DNA from: Trissonchulus latispiculum
Taxonomy: Eukaryota > Nematoda > Enoplea > Enoplida > Ironidae
Assembly: GCA_030248195.1 (NCBI GenBank)
Contig: JASAND010023854.1
Coordinates: 1 to 64,000 of the forward strand
Direction: 5' to 3'
Length of the DNA stretch: 64,000 nt
Part shown: positions 1-9,890 of the stretch, one piece after another
Position numbering within the stretch: the first letter of the stretch is position 1
Layout of the letters: each line of letters opens with the position of its first letter
The notes under the pieces: generated by a model
What the model was told of the DNA's origin: nothing
The model's input: the letters and a program-made list of their open reading frames with translations, nothing else
The model's database searches: none
Translations under genes and position numbers: made by a program

Positions 1-330
1 CTATGACCACTTTTGAAGACTTTCATTTTTGAGCCACAGCTGATCCACTGTGGGTGGGGCACCCGCCCACAGGACGATGGAGCCACTTTTCGGTGTGTGG
101 CATAATGACAAAAGTTGATCGCCTTGCCAAGGGCTTTCCATTTGATACCAAACATGACCACTTTTGAAGACTTTCATTTTTGAGCTAGCTGACCCACTGT
201 GGGGTGGGGCACCCGCCCACAGGACTAGGGAGGCACTTTTCGGGTTTGTGATTATGACAATTTTTGATCGCCTCGCCAAGGGCTTTCATTTGATACCAAA
301 CATGACCACTTTTGAAGACTTTCATTTTTG
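1..330. repeat. Minisatellite, ~150-bp units (shared-core family)
   Basis: Just over two units repeat at 148-152 bp spacing; a segment beginning GACCACTTTTGAAGACTTTC recurs near 5, 156 and 304. Each unit holds the core GGGCTTTCATTTGATACCAA or a close variant plus a C-rich block (CACCCGCCCACAGGAC). The array is cut by the window start. The same core reappears in other arrays at 2.7-4.9, 22.3-22.7, 28-29 and 40.7-41.8 kb. Open frames across it reflect repetition and are not genes. Confidence 0.85.
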
Positions 331-1515
331 AGCCACACCGGAGCCACTGTGGGTGGGCGCTGTGGGTCAGAGGTCACATCCGTCGGTTTCGGCAGTACGC
401 CTATAGTGTTCAGCGACCCCGATTTACTTACATGGGTACCCACCCCGAGGCCGAAAAACGCTGTTTTTGCCCGTTTTTAGACTATTTTCAAATTTTCGGA
501 CTTAGAAATTTTTCAGCTTGAAGGTGTCCAAAAACGCTATTTTTTCCATTTTTGACCATCTATAAAAAATCGAACCAGATCGAAATTCGGGAAAAACATA
601 AACTTGCTAAATGCCATTGCCTAGATAATCAAAAATAGTATAGAAAAATTTTTCCTATGGGCCGTTTGAAAAATCGAGTTAACACAAAATGGAAAAAATT
701 ATGTTGAATACAGAGAAAAAAAACCCCACTTTCAAACCCGTAAGAGAAAGTCGATTTTTTCAAAGTTCATTTTTTCCGGGCAAGTTTGGTATCATTCGAA
801 AGCTCTTGGCCTGGAGATTTCAAAAATGTAAATATTAGCTCTTAATTCCTTCCCGTTAATTAGTTATGCCTAATTAGCACTTTTCCAAATCCGCAAAGTG
901 CCTTTATAGCTCATATTATGGGGGGCTCTCCGAGCTCCCCCATGATTATGTTTTAAACAGCAGTAAGTATAAAAATCAGTTTCAAATTGTTTGTATTTTA
1001 AATTCCAACCATTCGAGTTTTCCAAAGAAGATCCTGCAGGCTTTTTAATTTAAAAGTGTAAGAACAGGAAAATTTCAAACTGTTAATTTTTCTACAAACT
1101 TTGAAAGTTTAAGTCTACAAAATTTAGCAAAATCGAAAAATAATACTAATTACAAAATAATGGCAATTATTTTAGAAAAATATGGAAAAACTGAGTATAT
1201 ATGTAACTAGCTCACAAAATGTTATCAAAAATTAATATTTTGAGAAAATTATTAACTCCTATGCTGAAAAGATTACTGTAACTTCTTTTAAAATTCTTAC
1301 GAACAGTCCAATTTGAACTAGAATTTATGAATTTCGTTGGGTGAAAATGTTATGGAAGAATTAGTAAGCCCCCCATAAAAAATGCCAAGGAATAAGCCAG
1401 AAGCCCACCTGTAATTTCCTCAATGGAGCTATCAAACATTGTGGAAATTGCTTTGTACACATAGAAACACGAAATAGCTCAACTTTTAACACGTTTGGTA
1501 ATTTATTGATTATAT
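331..1515. other. AT-rich non-coding stretch
   Basis: No convincing gene. The sequence is T/A-rich and looks like decayed repeat: a fragment at 786-805 (TTTGGTATCATTCGAAAGCT) resembles the minisatellite core, and 919-941 forms a near-perfect GC hairpin around a GGGGGCTC / GAGCTCCCCC stem. I see nothing else to support. Confidence 0.5.
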
Positions 1516-1516
1516 A

Positions 1517-1594
1517 TCGGAAGTATATATATAAAATATATAATATATATATATAATATATATATATAATATATATATAATATATATATATATC
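1517..1594. repeat. (TA)n microsatellite
   Basis: An almost uninterrupted run of TA dinucleotides with occasional AA interruptions abuts the terminal hairpin of element H copy A. Copy B lacks it, so it is flanking target DNA or was expanded after insertion. Confidence 0.9.
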
Positions 1595-1620
1595 ATAGGG
1601 GTCGCGGCAGCGACCCCTAT
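1595..1620. other. Terminal hairpin of element H
   Basis: Arms ATAGGGGTCGC (1595-1605) and GCGACCCCTAT (1610-1620) are perfectly complementary over 11 bp with a 4-nt loop. The same hairpin ends copy B at 23732-23757. Conservation at the terminus of both copies suggests it is a functional end signal. Confidence 0.85.
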
Positions 1621-2259
1621 AATATGTGTGAAAAGTGGCTGGAGACAGTGTAAAATAAGCTGCGCAGAAGCTGCGCAAAATCCTGCACAGACCTGCGCAG
1701 ATTTCATGCGCAAGTTGTAGAGCACATCGAGTTTAGTATGTCTGTGAAGTTTCAGCCCCGTATCACTTACCGTTAAAAAGTTGCGCCCCGGACCGGTTAT
1801 GGCGGCGATGTTTTTTTTCCGGTTTCTCCTATTTGATGGTTGTATTGTACATAATGTTCGCCGCTTTCACGTGATCTGCAGCGGTGGGCCAACCTAAAGC
1901 GCTATGGGGTCTAGTAGTACCCTCTAAAGAATTTAAGAATCACAACTTTTTTTGCGCCGCAGCTGCGCCACAGCGCCGCAGTGGCGCCGCAAAGTCGGCT
2001 CATAGCGAAAAGTGACCATTTTTGTGGTCGTCGCTCAGGTCGAACGTTACGAGTTGGAGCTGATTTCTTTTTATATTCAGAAATTACATATATATATTGA
2101 ACTAACTAACGGTCCAGGTTGCGTTTCTCTATCACTTCCCTAGCGACCACAGTGGCCCGTCAAAGATGGCGAAAATTCGAAAAATTAAAAATCGAAATTT
2201 CTCGCTATCTATTTAACTTTGAAAGCTCAAATCTTCCATACAATGGTTTTCTGGCCGGA

Positions 2260-2680
2260 AGAATCGATTCCCGCAGTCAGTTTTACCGTCAGACCCACCC
2301 ATCTTGCTGGGCTGGTTCCACTTTGCCGTCGGGAGGGTCAAGTCGGAAACCGCTTCCTGGAGGTCCATAGTAGGCTCTACCTGGCCTCTCAAAACTTTGT
2401 CCATAGGGGTTTTCTGATGCGCACAGCTCATTCCCGGTGTCCGTTTTGCCGTCTGACCCACCCATCTTGCTGTGCTGGTTCCACTTTGCCGTCTGGAGGA
2501 TCCGGTCGGTACAGACTTCCGGGAACACCATATAGGACTGTACATAGCCTCTCAAAACATTGTCTATAGGGGTGTTTTGGTGCGCCCAGCTCATTCCTGG
2601 CATCCGTTTTGCCGTCTGACCCACCCATCTTGCTGCGCTGGTTCCACTTTGCCATCTGGAGGGTCAGGTTGGTGGGAGGT
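2260..2680. repeat. ~163-bp tandem repeats inside element H
   Basis: About 2.5 units; CCCATCTTGCTG recurs near 2298, 2461 and 2624. Each unit includes GGTTCCACTTTGCCGTC and GAGGTCCATAGTAGGCTCTA. Homologous units occur at 4545-4800 and, inverted, at 22680-23060. Open frames in several phases arise because the unit lacks stops; I do not call a gene. Confidence 0.85.
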
Positions 2681-2689
2681 CATGGGGGT

Positions 2690-4880
2690 CAAAAATGAAA
2701 TTTTTTGAAAGTGGTCAAATTTGGTACCAAATGAAAGCCCTAAGCGAGCTGAGCAACTTTTGTCATAGAACTGCATGCTCAAAGTGGCTATAGAGTAGGG
2801 TTGGTTTTTTTCCGGAAAAAAAGATTGCCGGAAAAAAAACCTTTTTTTTCCGGTTTTTTTCCATTTTTTTCCTTATTTTTCCTTTTTTTTCCGGTCACTC
2901 CAAAATTACACAATGTGCCAAAAGTTAAGTTATTTCATGTTTTTGCATGCACAGAAGCAGTTTTCACGATATTTAGTAGCCCCACAGGGGTAATGCAATA
3001 ACACAAGCGCTTAGAAAGGTTCCAGTATTGATTATAGGAATCAAATATTTTCAGCGGGTGACGCTGTAAAGCAAAGGACAGGTGACTTCTGTATACCTTG
3101 GCGGTTATATTAGACCTAGTTTGTGATTTTCGTAGGTAACGCGCTTCGTAAAGTAAGCAATTCCAGACATTTTAACAGTTTTGGTTGAACACTAGACTGT
3201 ATATAAGGTATGAAATAATTAACTCCACCTGAGTTATGCAATCATTTTCACATTCCAAGAGAAAAAAATGACAAATCCCAAAATTAGCTCAATTCATGAA
3301 TATCGTATTCTTACCTCATTAAACACTGTTTTTGATAGTTTCTTAATGTTCTGAGGTCATAAATTAACTTTCAGAACATGTCCCGAATATTTTTCCTTTT
3401 TTTCCGATGCGTCGAAAAACCCAAATACAATTTCGTCGGATTTAACATACCCCCACCTACTATGATCCACGAAAAAGGTTGTAAATAGTGTGAAATTGCT
3501 GGAAAAGCTCAGAAAACATGATATTTCATTGTAAAAATCGTCAAAATAACGTTAGGAATATTTTTCCATTTTTTTCCACCCCATCGGAAAAAAATGGAAA
3601 AAAAACGGAAAAAAACCTTTTTTTTCCAGTCCTTTTTTTTCCGCGCCCATCCCTACTATAGAGTGCTGTGGTGGTGTGGGTTGGGGACGTAGGCGATTTT
3701 CGGTCAAAAAGAAATTTTTTCAAAAGTGGTAAAATTTGGCATCAGATGAAAGCCCTAAGTGAGCTGAGCAACTTTTGTCATAGAACTGCATGCTCAAAGT
3801 GGCTGTAGAGTGCTGTGGTGGGGTGGGGTGGGGACTTAGGCGATTTTCGGTCAAAAATGAAAATTTCCAAAAGTGCTCAAATTTGGTACCAAATGAGAGC
3901 CGTAAGCGACCTGAGCAACTTTTGTCATATAACTGCATGCTCAAAGTGGCTGTAGAGTGCTGTGGTGGGGTGGGGTGGGGACTTAGGCGATTTTCGGTCA
4001 AAAATGAAAATTTCCAAAAGTGCTCAAATTTGGTACCAAATGAGAGCCGTAAGCGACCTGAGCAACTTTTGTCATATAACTGCATGCTCAAAGTGGCTGT
4101 AGAGTGCTGTGGTGGGGTGGGGTGGGGGGACCTAGGCGATTTTGGGTCAAAAATGTAATTTTTCAAAAGTGGTCAAATTTGGTACCAAATGAAAGCCCTA
4201 AGCGAGCTGAGCAACTTTGTCATAGAACTGCATGCTCAAAGTGGCTATAGAGTGCTGTGGTGGTGTCGGGTGGGGACTTAGGCGATTTTGTCAAAAATGA
4301 AATTTTCCAAAAGTGGTCAAATTTGGTATCAAATGAAAGCCCTCAGCGAGCTGAGCAACTTTTGTCATAGAACTGCATGCTCAAAGTGGCTATAGAGTGC
4401 TGTGGTGGGGTGGGGTGGGGACTTAGGCGATTTTGTCAAAACTAAAATTTTCCAAAAGTGGGCAAATTTGGTATCAAATGAAGGCCCTCAGCGAGCTGAG
4501 CAACGTTTGTCATAGAACTGCATGCTCAAAGTGGCTGTGGAGTTGCCCAGCTCATTCCCGGTATCCGTTTTGCCGTCCGACGTGTCTATATTGCTGGGCT
4601 GGTTCTACTTTGCCGTCGGGAGGGTCAAGTCGGAAACTGCTTCCTGGAGGTCCATAGTAGGCTCTACCTGGCCTCTCAAAACTTTGTCCATAGGGGTTTT
4701 CTGGTGTGCCCAGCTCATTCCCGGTATTCGTTTTGCCGTCCGACGTACCTATTTTGCTGGGCTGGTTCTACTTTGCCGTTTGAAGGGTCAGTCGGGTGGG
4801 AGGGTCAAATGGTCGAAAATAAAGTTTCTCAAAAGTGGTAAAATTTGGTATCAAATGAAAGCCCTACGTGAGCTGAGCAA
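2690..4880. repeat. ~148-bp tandem repeats inside element H
   Basis: Around eight units containing CATAGAACTGCATGCTCAAA, GGGGTGGGGTGGGGACTTAG and the core GGTACCAAATGAAAGCCCTA. The array is split by the hAT-like element at 2796-3655, whose target duplication (CTATAGAG) is a piece of the repeat unit. Units at 3840-4100 are almost identical, pointing to recent local amplification. A ~163-bp-type unit follows at 4545-4800. Confidence 0.85.
2796..3655. mobile_element. Non-autonomous hAT-like element (TAGGG TIR)
   Basis: The ends are TAGGGTTGG... and ...CCATCCCTA, and the 8-bp sequence CTATAGAG is duplicated exactly on both sides (2788-2795 and 3656-3663). Both subterminal regions are packed with TTTTTTCCGG / CCGGAAAAAA motifs, as expected for clustered transposase binding sites. 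The 860-bp interior is AT-rich and has no transposase. An 8-bp TSD with a TAGGG-type terminal repeat is typical of hAT elements. It inserted into a unit of the 148-bp array, so it is younger than the array. Confidence 0.88.
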
Positions 4881-5077
4881 CTTTTGCGGTGTCGAATTTA
4901 TGCCTTTCTCAACCGGAATTTAAAGGATAGACATAGGCCCAACACACATGTTATCCCCTATTGTGCGGAGCATTTTTGTTACTTGTATACTAGAGGGAAA
5001 AATGCCCTAGACGGGCATGCAGTGTCTGGAATAGGGAAAGAAGGAAGGGCGGAGAAATGCCAATATAATTGACAGTC

Positions 5078-5385
5078 GGCGCTGAAAATGATAGAAACTA
5101 GATTCAGCGCCGAATAGGGAACACAGTCGGCGCTAAAAATGATAGAAACTAGCTTCAGCGCCGAATAGGGAAAGCAGTCGGCGCTGAAAATGATAGAAAC
5201 TAGATTCAGCGCCGAATAGGGAAAGCAGTCGGCGCTGAAAATGATAGAAACTAGATTCAGCGCCGAATAGGGAAAGCAGTCGGCGCTGAAAATTATAGAA
5301 ACTAGATTCAGCGCCGAATAGGAAAAGCAGTCGGCGCTGAAAATTATAGAAACTAGATTTAGCGCCGAATAGGGAATGCAGTCGG
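5078..5385 (-). repeat. 51-bp repeat array, left foldback arm
   Basis: Six units at 51-bp spacing. Each unit contains its own stem, TCGGCGCTGAA ... TTCAGCGCCGA, around a ~16-nt loop, joined by GAATAGGGAAAGCAG. Units differ at a few positions (for example GATAG versus TATAG in the loop). Because 51 is divisible by three the minus strand stays open, giving a 17-residue repeat frame at 4979-5416. Confidence 0.9.
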
Positions 5386-6079
5386 GTAGTGTGGAACAGG
5401 CACTTCCTCCGTCCATCCTATTCGCGTGAACTGCTCTGCACTACCCGAGAACGTGGTATATACTGTGTTTGAAATGAGACAGACTACAGCCATATCGCTT
5501 GTGTAAGCAAAGACTGTTTTTGAATAGTAGAAACAGCTTGTTTGATTGTGGATAATGAACTAACGCAATTAACATTAGGTGTCATTAGGTGACTGAAATC
5601 TGCTCTAGCTAACTAGCTTTGTTTTTAACATAAAGTTATAATCGGAGGTGCTGTCTTCTGCATAAACGACATAAACTGCATTGCCTTTTAGTAATACAGG
5701 TTCCAACTGAAAATACTCCGTTGCGCATTTGGAGTTCGAATAATTTCGCACTTAATAATAGTCTAAATCAAATTAAAAGGGTCATTGATCGTTAAAAATG
5801 TTGTGTTGGAAAAGCAGTCGCGAGGCTCAAGTAAGTCTAAATCTAATAGTAGACTAACCAGGAACAGTTTCAAGTTTGCTGTTTGAAATAAAATTGTACG
5901 AGAAAGCAGGCGCTCATATCAACATATTGGAATTTACGCGCGTAGGTATAAAACCCATTCACAGTTAATGAGATTACCGTGTCGAAGGTAACATTGTTAG
6001 AAAAATGAACCGTTGAGCTGGATATATCGCAATTCACGCGAATAGGATGGACGGAGGAAGTGCCTGTTCCACACTACCC

Positions 6080-6395
6080 GACTGCATTCCCTATTCGGCG
6101 CTAAATCTAGTTTCTATAATTTTCAGCGCCGACTGCTTTTCCTATTCGGCGCTGAATCTAGTTTCTATAATTTTCAGCGCCGACTGCTTTCCCTATTCGG
6201 CGCTGAATCTAGTTTCTATCATTTTCAGCGCCGACTGCTTTCCCTATTCGGCGCTGAATCTAGTTTCTATCATTTTCAGCGCCGACTGCTTTCCCTATTC
6301 GGCGCTGAATCTAGTTTCTATCATTTTTAGCGCCGACTGTTTTCCCTATTCGGCGCTGAATCTAGTTTCTATCATTTTCAGCGCCGACTGTCAAT
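6080..6395 (+). repeat. 51-bp repeat array, right foldback arm
   Basis: Mirror image of the left arm with six units and the same TCGGCGCTGAA / TTCAGCGCCGA stem in each. Unit-by-unit differences track those in the left arm, so the two arms are being kept alike. The plus-strand open frame 6047-6496 is the counterpart of the minus-strand frame in the left arm. Confidence 0.9.
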
Positions 6396-6476
6396 TATAT
6401 TGGCATTTTTCCGCCCTTCCTTCTTTCCCTATTCCAGCCACTGCATGCCCGTCTAGGGCATTTTTCCCTCTAGTTT

Positions 6477-6995
6477 CCAGCATTTTTCCGCTGTAGAAGA
6501 AAATTATTAATCTGTCCGTTGTTGCATTCTCCAACACACCTACAAAATAGCTCAAAGGAGTCAGCTCAATCTCAAATGTAGCACTCTTCAACACACCTAC
6601 AATACAGCTAAAAATCGTAAGCTCAAACTGAAATTTAGCACTCTTCAACACACCTACAGATAAGACAATTAACCAAAGCGCTTTATTATGCAAAGCTATG
6701 AAACAGAATCATTGGAAAGGCACAAAACATACATTTTTCCGCTTTAGCGTTTTTCTTAGCAGGATTAATTAATAAATAACATAAAATGAATAAACTGCCG
6801 TAAAAAATGTTTGAAAAACCCGATAGTATAGGGCATTTTTGTTTTTAAGCAAGTTTAGGGCATTTTTGTCATTTCTACGGAGCATTAAATGTTTATATTG
6901 GTTTGTGTGTGTACCAGAGGGTTTATCTGAAAAGAGAACCGGGGTGGGGTAGGAAAAATGTGAAAAACGATATTGTTTGAAAGAACGCAATGGTG
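6477..6995. other. AT-rich spacer with a 57-bp duplication
   Basis: CAACACACCTAC recurs at 6532, 6589 and 6646, marking just over two 57-bp units that also share GCACTCTTCAACACACC. The rest is AT-rich with no supported gene. It connects the foldback element to the tandem array that starts near 7000. Confidence 0.6.
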
Positions 6996-6999
6996 TAGC

Positions 7000-9890
7000 G
7001 CTGCGTGGGGTTGCGGAAATTTGGAAAAATGTAATTGTTTCTCCATCATAAAACGCATATCAGAAGAAGTTTCCAAAGAGTATTTTGGAACACAGGTTGG
7101 AGGGGTGCCGAACGCCCACTAGGGGAAGGGGGGGTCTCGCTGCGTGGGCTTGAGGAAATTTGAAATACGCAATTGTTTCTGCATCATAAAACGTATGTCA
7201 GAAAACGTTTCCCAAGAATATTTTGGAACACAGGTTGGAGGGGGACCGAGCGCAGCGTCCACCGGGGGGGCGTCTCCTGCGTGGGTTTGGGGAAATTTGA
7301 AAAACGCAATTGTTTCTACATCATAAAAAGTTTATCTGAAAATGTTTCCAAAGAGTATTTTGGAACACAGGTTGGAGGGGTGCCGAACGCCCACTAGGGG
7401 GGGGTCGCGCTGCGTGGGGTATGGGAAATTTGGAAAACGCAATTGTTCCAACATCATAAAACGTTTATCAGAAAATGTTTCCAGAGTATTTTGGAACACA
7501 GGTTGGAGGGGGACCGAGCGGAGCGCCCACCGGGGGGGGGGGGGTCGCGCTGCGTGCTTTGGGGAAATTTGAAAAACGCAATTGTTTCTGCATCATAAAA
7601 AGTTTGCAAAGAGTCTTTTGGAACACAGGTTGGAGGGGTGCCGAAGGTCCACTAGAGGGGGGGTCGCGCTGCGTGGGTTTGGGGAAATTTGAAAAACGCA
7701 ATTGTTTCTACATCATAAAACGTTTATCATTAAATGTTTCCAGAGTATTTTGGAACACTGGTTGGAGGGGTTCCGAACGCCCACTAGGGGGGGGGTCGCG
7801 CTACGTGGCGTTGGGGAAATTTGAAAAACGCAATTGTTTCTACATCATAAAACGTATGTCAGAAAACGTTTCCAAAGAATATTTTGGAACACAGGTTGGA
7901 GGGGGACCGAGCGGAGCGTCCACCGGGGGGGGGGGGGGGGGGGCGCGCTGCGTGTGTTTGGGGAAAATTTAAAAACGCAATTTTTTATACATCAAAAAAA
8001 TTTTATATGAAAATGTTTTCAAAGAGTATTTTGGAACACAGGTTGGAGGGGTGCCGAACGCCCACTAGGGGGGTGTCGCGCTGCGTGGGGTTGGGGAAAT
8101 TTGGAAAACGCAATTGTTCCAACATCATAAAACGTTTATCAGAAAATGTTTCCAAAGAGTATTTTGGAATACAGGTTGGAGGGGTGCCGAAAGCCCACTA
8201 GGGGGGAGGGGGTCGCGCTGCGTGGGTTTGGGGAAATTTGAAAAACGCAATTGTTTCAACAGCATAAAACGTTTATCAGAAAATGTTTCCAAAGAGTATT
8301 TTGGAACACAGGTTGGAGGGGTGCCGAACGCCCACTAGGGGGGGGGTCGCGCTGCGTGGGGTATGGGAAATTTGGAAAACGCAATTGTTTCTGCATCATA
8401 AAACGTTTATCAGTAAATGTTTCCAAAGAGTATTTTGGAATACAGGTTGGAGGGGTGCCGAACGCCCACCAGGGGGGGGGGTCGCGCTGCGTGGGTTTGG
8501 GGAAATTTGAAAAACGCAATTGTTTCAACATCATAAAACGTTTATCAGAAAATGTTTCCAGAGTATTTTGGAACACAGGTTGGAGGGGGACCGAGCGGAG
8601 CGCCCACCGGGGGGGGTCGCGCTGCGTGCTTTGGGGAAATTTGAAAAACGCAATTGTTTCTGCATCATAAAACGTTTGCAAAGAGTCTTTTGGAACACAG
8701 GTGGGAGGGGTGCCGAACGTCCACTAGAGGGGGGGGGGGTCGCGCTGCGTGGGTTTGGGGAAATTTGAAAAACGCAATTGTTTCTACATCATAAAACGTT
8801 TATCAGTAAATGTTTCCAGAGTATTTTGGAACACAGGTTGGAGGGGTGCCGAACGCCCACTAGGGGGGTGGGGGTTGCGCTACGTGGCGTTGGGGAAATT
8901 TGAAAAACGCAATTGTTTCTACATCATAAAAAGTTTATCTGAAAATGTTTTCAAAGAGTATTTTGGAACGCAGGTTGGAGGGGTGCCGAACGTCCACTAG
9001 AGGGGTGGGGGTCGCGCTGCGTGGGTTTGGGGAAATTTGAAAAACGCAATTGTTTCTACATCATAAAAAGTTTGAGAAAATGTTTCCAGAGTATTTTGGT
9101 ACACAGATTGTAGGGGGACCGAGCGGAGCGTCCACCGGGGGTGGGCGTCTCGCTGCGTGGGTTTGGGGAAATTTGAAAAACGCAATTGTTTCTACATCAT
9201 AAAAAGTTTATCTGAAAATGTTTCCAAAGAGTATTTTGGAACACAGGTTGGAGGGGTGCCGAACGCCCACTAGGGGGGGGGGTCGCGCTGCGTGGGGTTG
9301 GGGAAATTTGGAAAACGCAATTGTTCCAACATCATAAAACGTTTATCAGAAAATGTTTCCAAAGAGTATTTTGGAATACAGGTTGGAGGGGTGCCGAAAG
9401 CCCACTAGGGGGAGGTCGCGCTGCGTGGGTTTGGGGAAATTTGAAAAACGCAACTGTTTCAACATCATAAAACGTTTATCAGAAAATGTTTCCAGAGTAT
9501 TTTGGAACACAGGTTGGAGGGGTGCCGAACGCCCACTAGGGGGGGGGGGGTCGCGCTGCGTGGGTTTTGGGGAAATTTGAAAAACGGAATTGTTTCAACA
9601 TCATAAAACGTTTATCAGAAAATGTTTCCAGAGTATTTTGGAACACAGGTTGGAGGAGGACCGAGCGGAGCGCCCACCGGGGGGGGGGGCCCTGCGTGCT
9701 TTGGGGAAATTTGAAAAACGCAATTGTTTCTGCATCATAAAACGTTTGCAAAGAGTCTTTTGGAACACAGGTTGGAGGGGTGCCGAACGTCCCTAGCGGA
9801 GGGGGGTCGCGCTGCGTGGGTTTGGGGAAATTTGAAAAACGGAATTGTTTCTACATCATAAAACGTTTATCATTAAATTAAATTGCAGTT
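7000..9890. repeat. Tandem array S1, ~138-bp units (type A)
   Basis: About twenty units. Order within a unit: GGGGAAATTTGAAAAACGCA, ATTGTTTCTACATCATAAAA, CGTTTATCAGAAAATGTTTC, AGTATTTTGGAACACAGGTT, a CCGAACGCCCACTAGG or CCGAGCGGAGCGCCCACCGG block, a G-run of variable length, and TCGCGCTGCGTGGG. Spacing varies because the G-run varies and some units lack the GTTTATC segment. The opposite-strand relative of this unit forms part of the 7-kb array at 41.8-49 kb. Open frames here are products of repetition. Confidence 0.9.

Larger units (their letters stand above)
1591..4989 (-). mobile_element. Mosaic mobile element H, copy A
   Basis: This ~3.4-kb segment matches the 1.65-kb segment at 22116-23761 in inverted orientation. 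Read on the minus strand it begins ATACAAGTAACAAAAATGCT at 4989 and ends in a perfect hairpin at 1595-1620 followed by GATA. Between the ends are two unrelated tandem arrays (~163-bp and ~148-bp units) and a conserved spacer rich in GCGC-type palindromes (1640-1720, 1960-2000). No transposase is present, so it is non-autonomous. The terminal hairpin and internal repeats resemble Helentron/HINE-like elements, but I do not see a clear CTRR end, so the class is uncertain. It is longer than copy B because of array copy number and a nested hAT-like element. Confidence 0.7.
4989..6476. mobile_element. Foldback-like element, copy 1
   Basis: Two long inverted arms (~450 bp each, 4989-5440 and 6022-6476) flank a ~580-bp middle. 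Each arm runs from a palindromic tip (CTAGAGGGAAAAATGCCC...) through an array of 51-bp units to an inner boundary (CCTATTCGCGTGAA). A second copy with homologous arms and interior lies inverted at 49532-51128. No transposase is encoded. Arms built from tandem repeats are the hallmark of foldback-type DNA transposons (FB, Galileo). The right flank TTTCCAGCATTTTTCCGC is shared with copy 2, so the true element may extend ~35 bp beyond 6476. I find no clear TSD, and the left end abuts the end of element H. Confidence 0.8.

Noticed and set aside
1591..4989. Element H as a canonical Helitron
   Set aside because: A terminal hairpin is present, but I see no CTRR terminus, no clear TC start and no Rep/helicase, so the class is left open.
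7475..8670. Long overlapping frames across array S1
   Set aside because: Repetition of a stop-poor ~138-bp unit; frames shift with G-run length.
7000..9890. CRISPR-like array of repeats and spacers
   Set aside because: Units are ~138 bp with homologous, not unique, interiors in a eukaryotic context; no cas genes.
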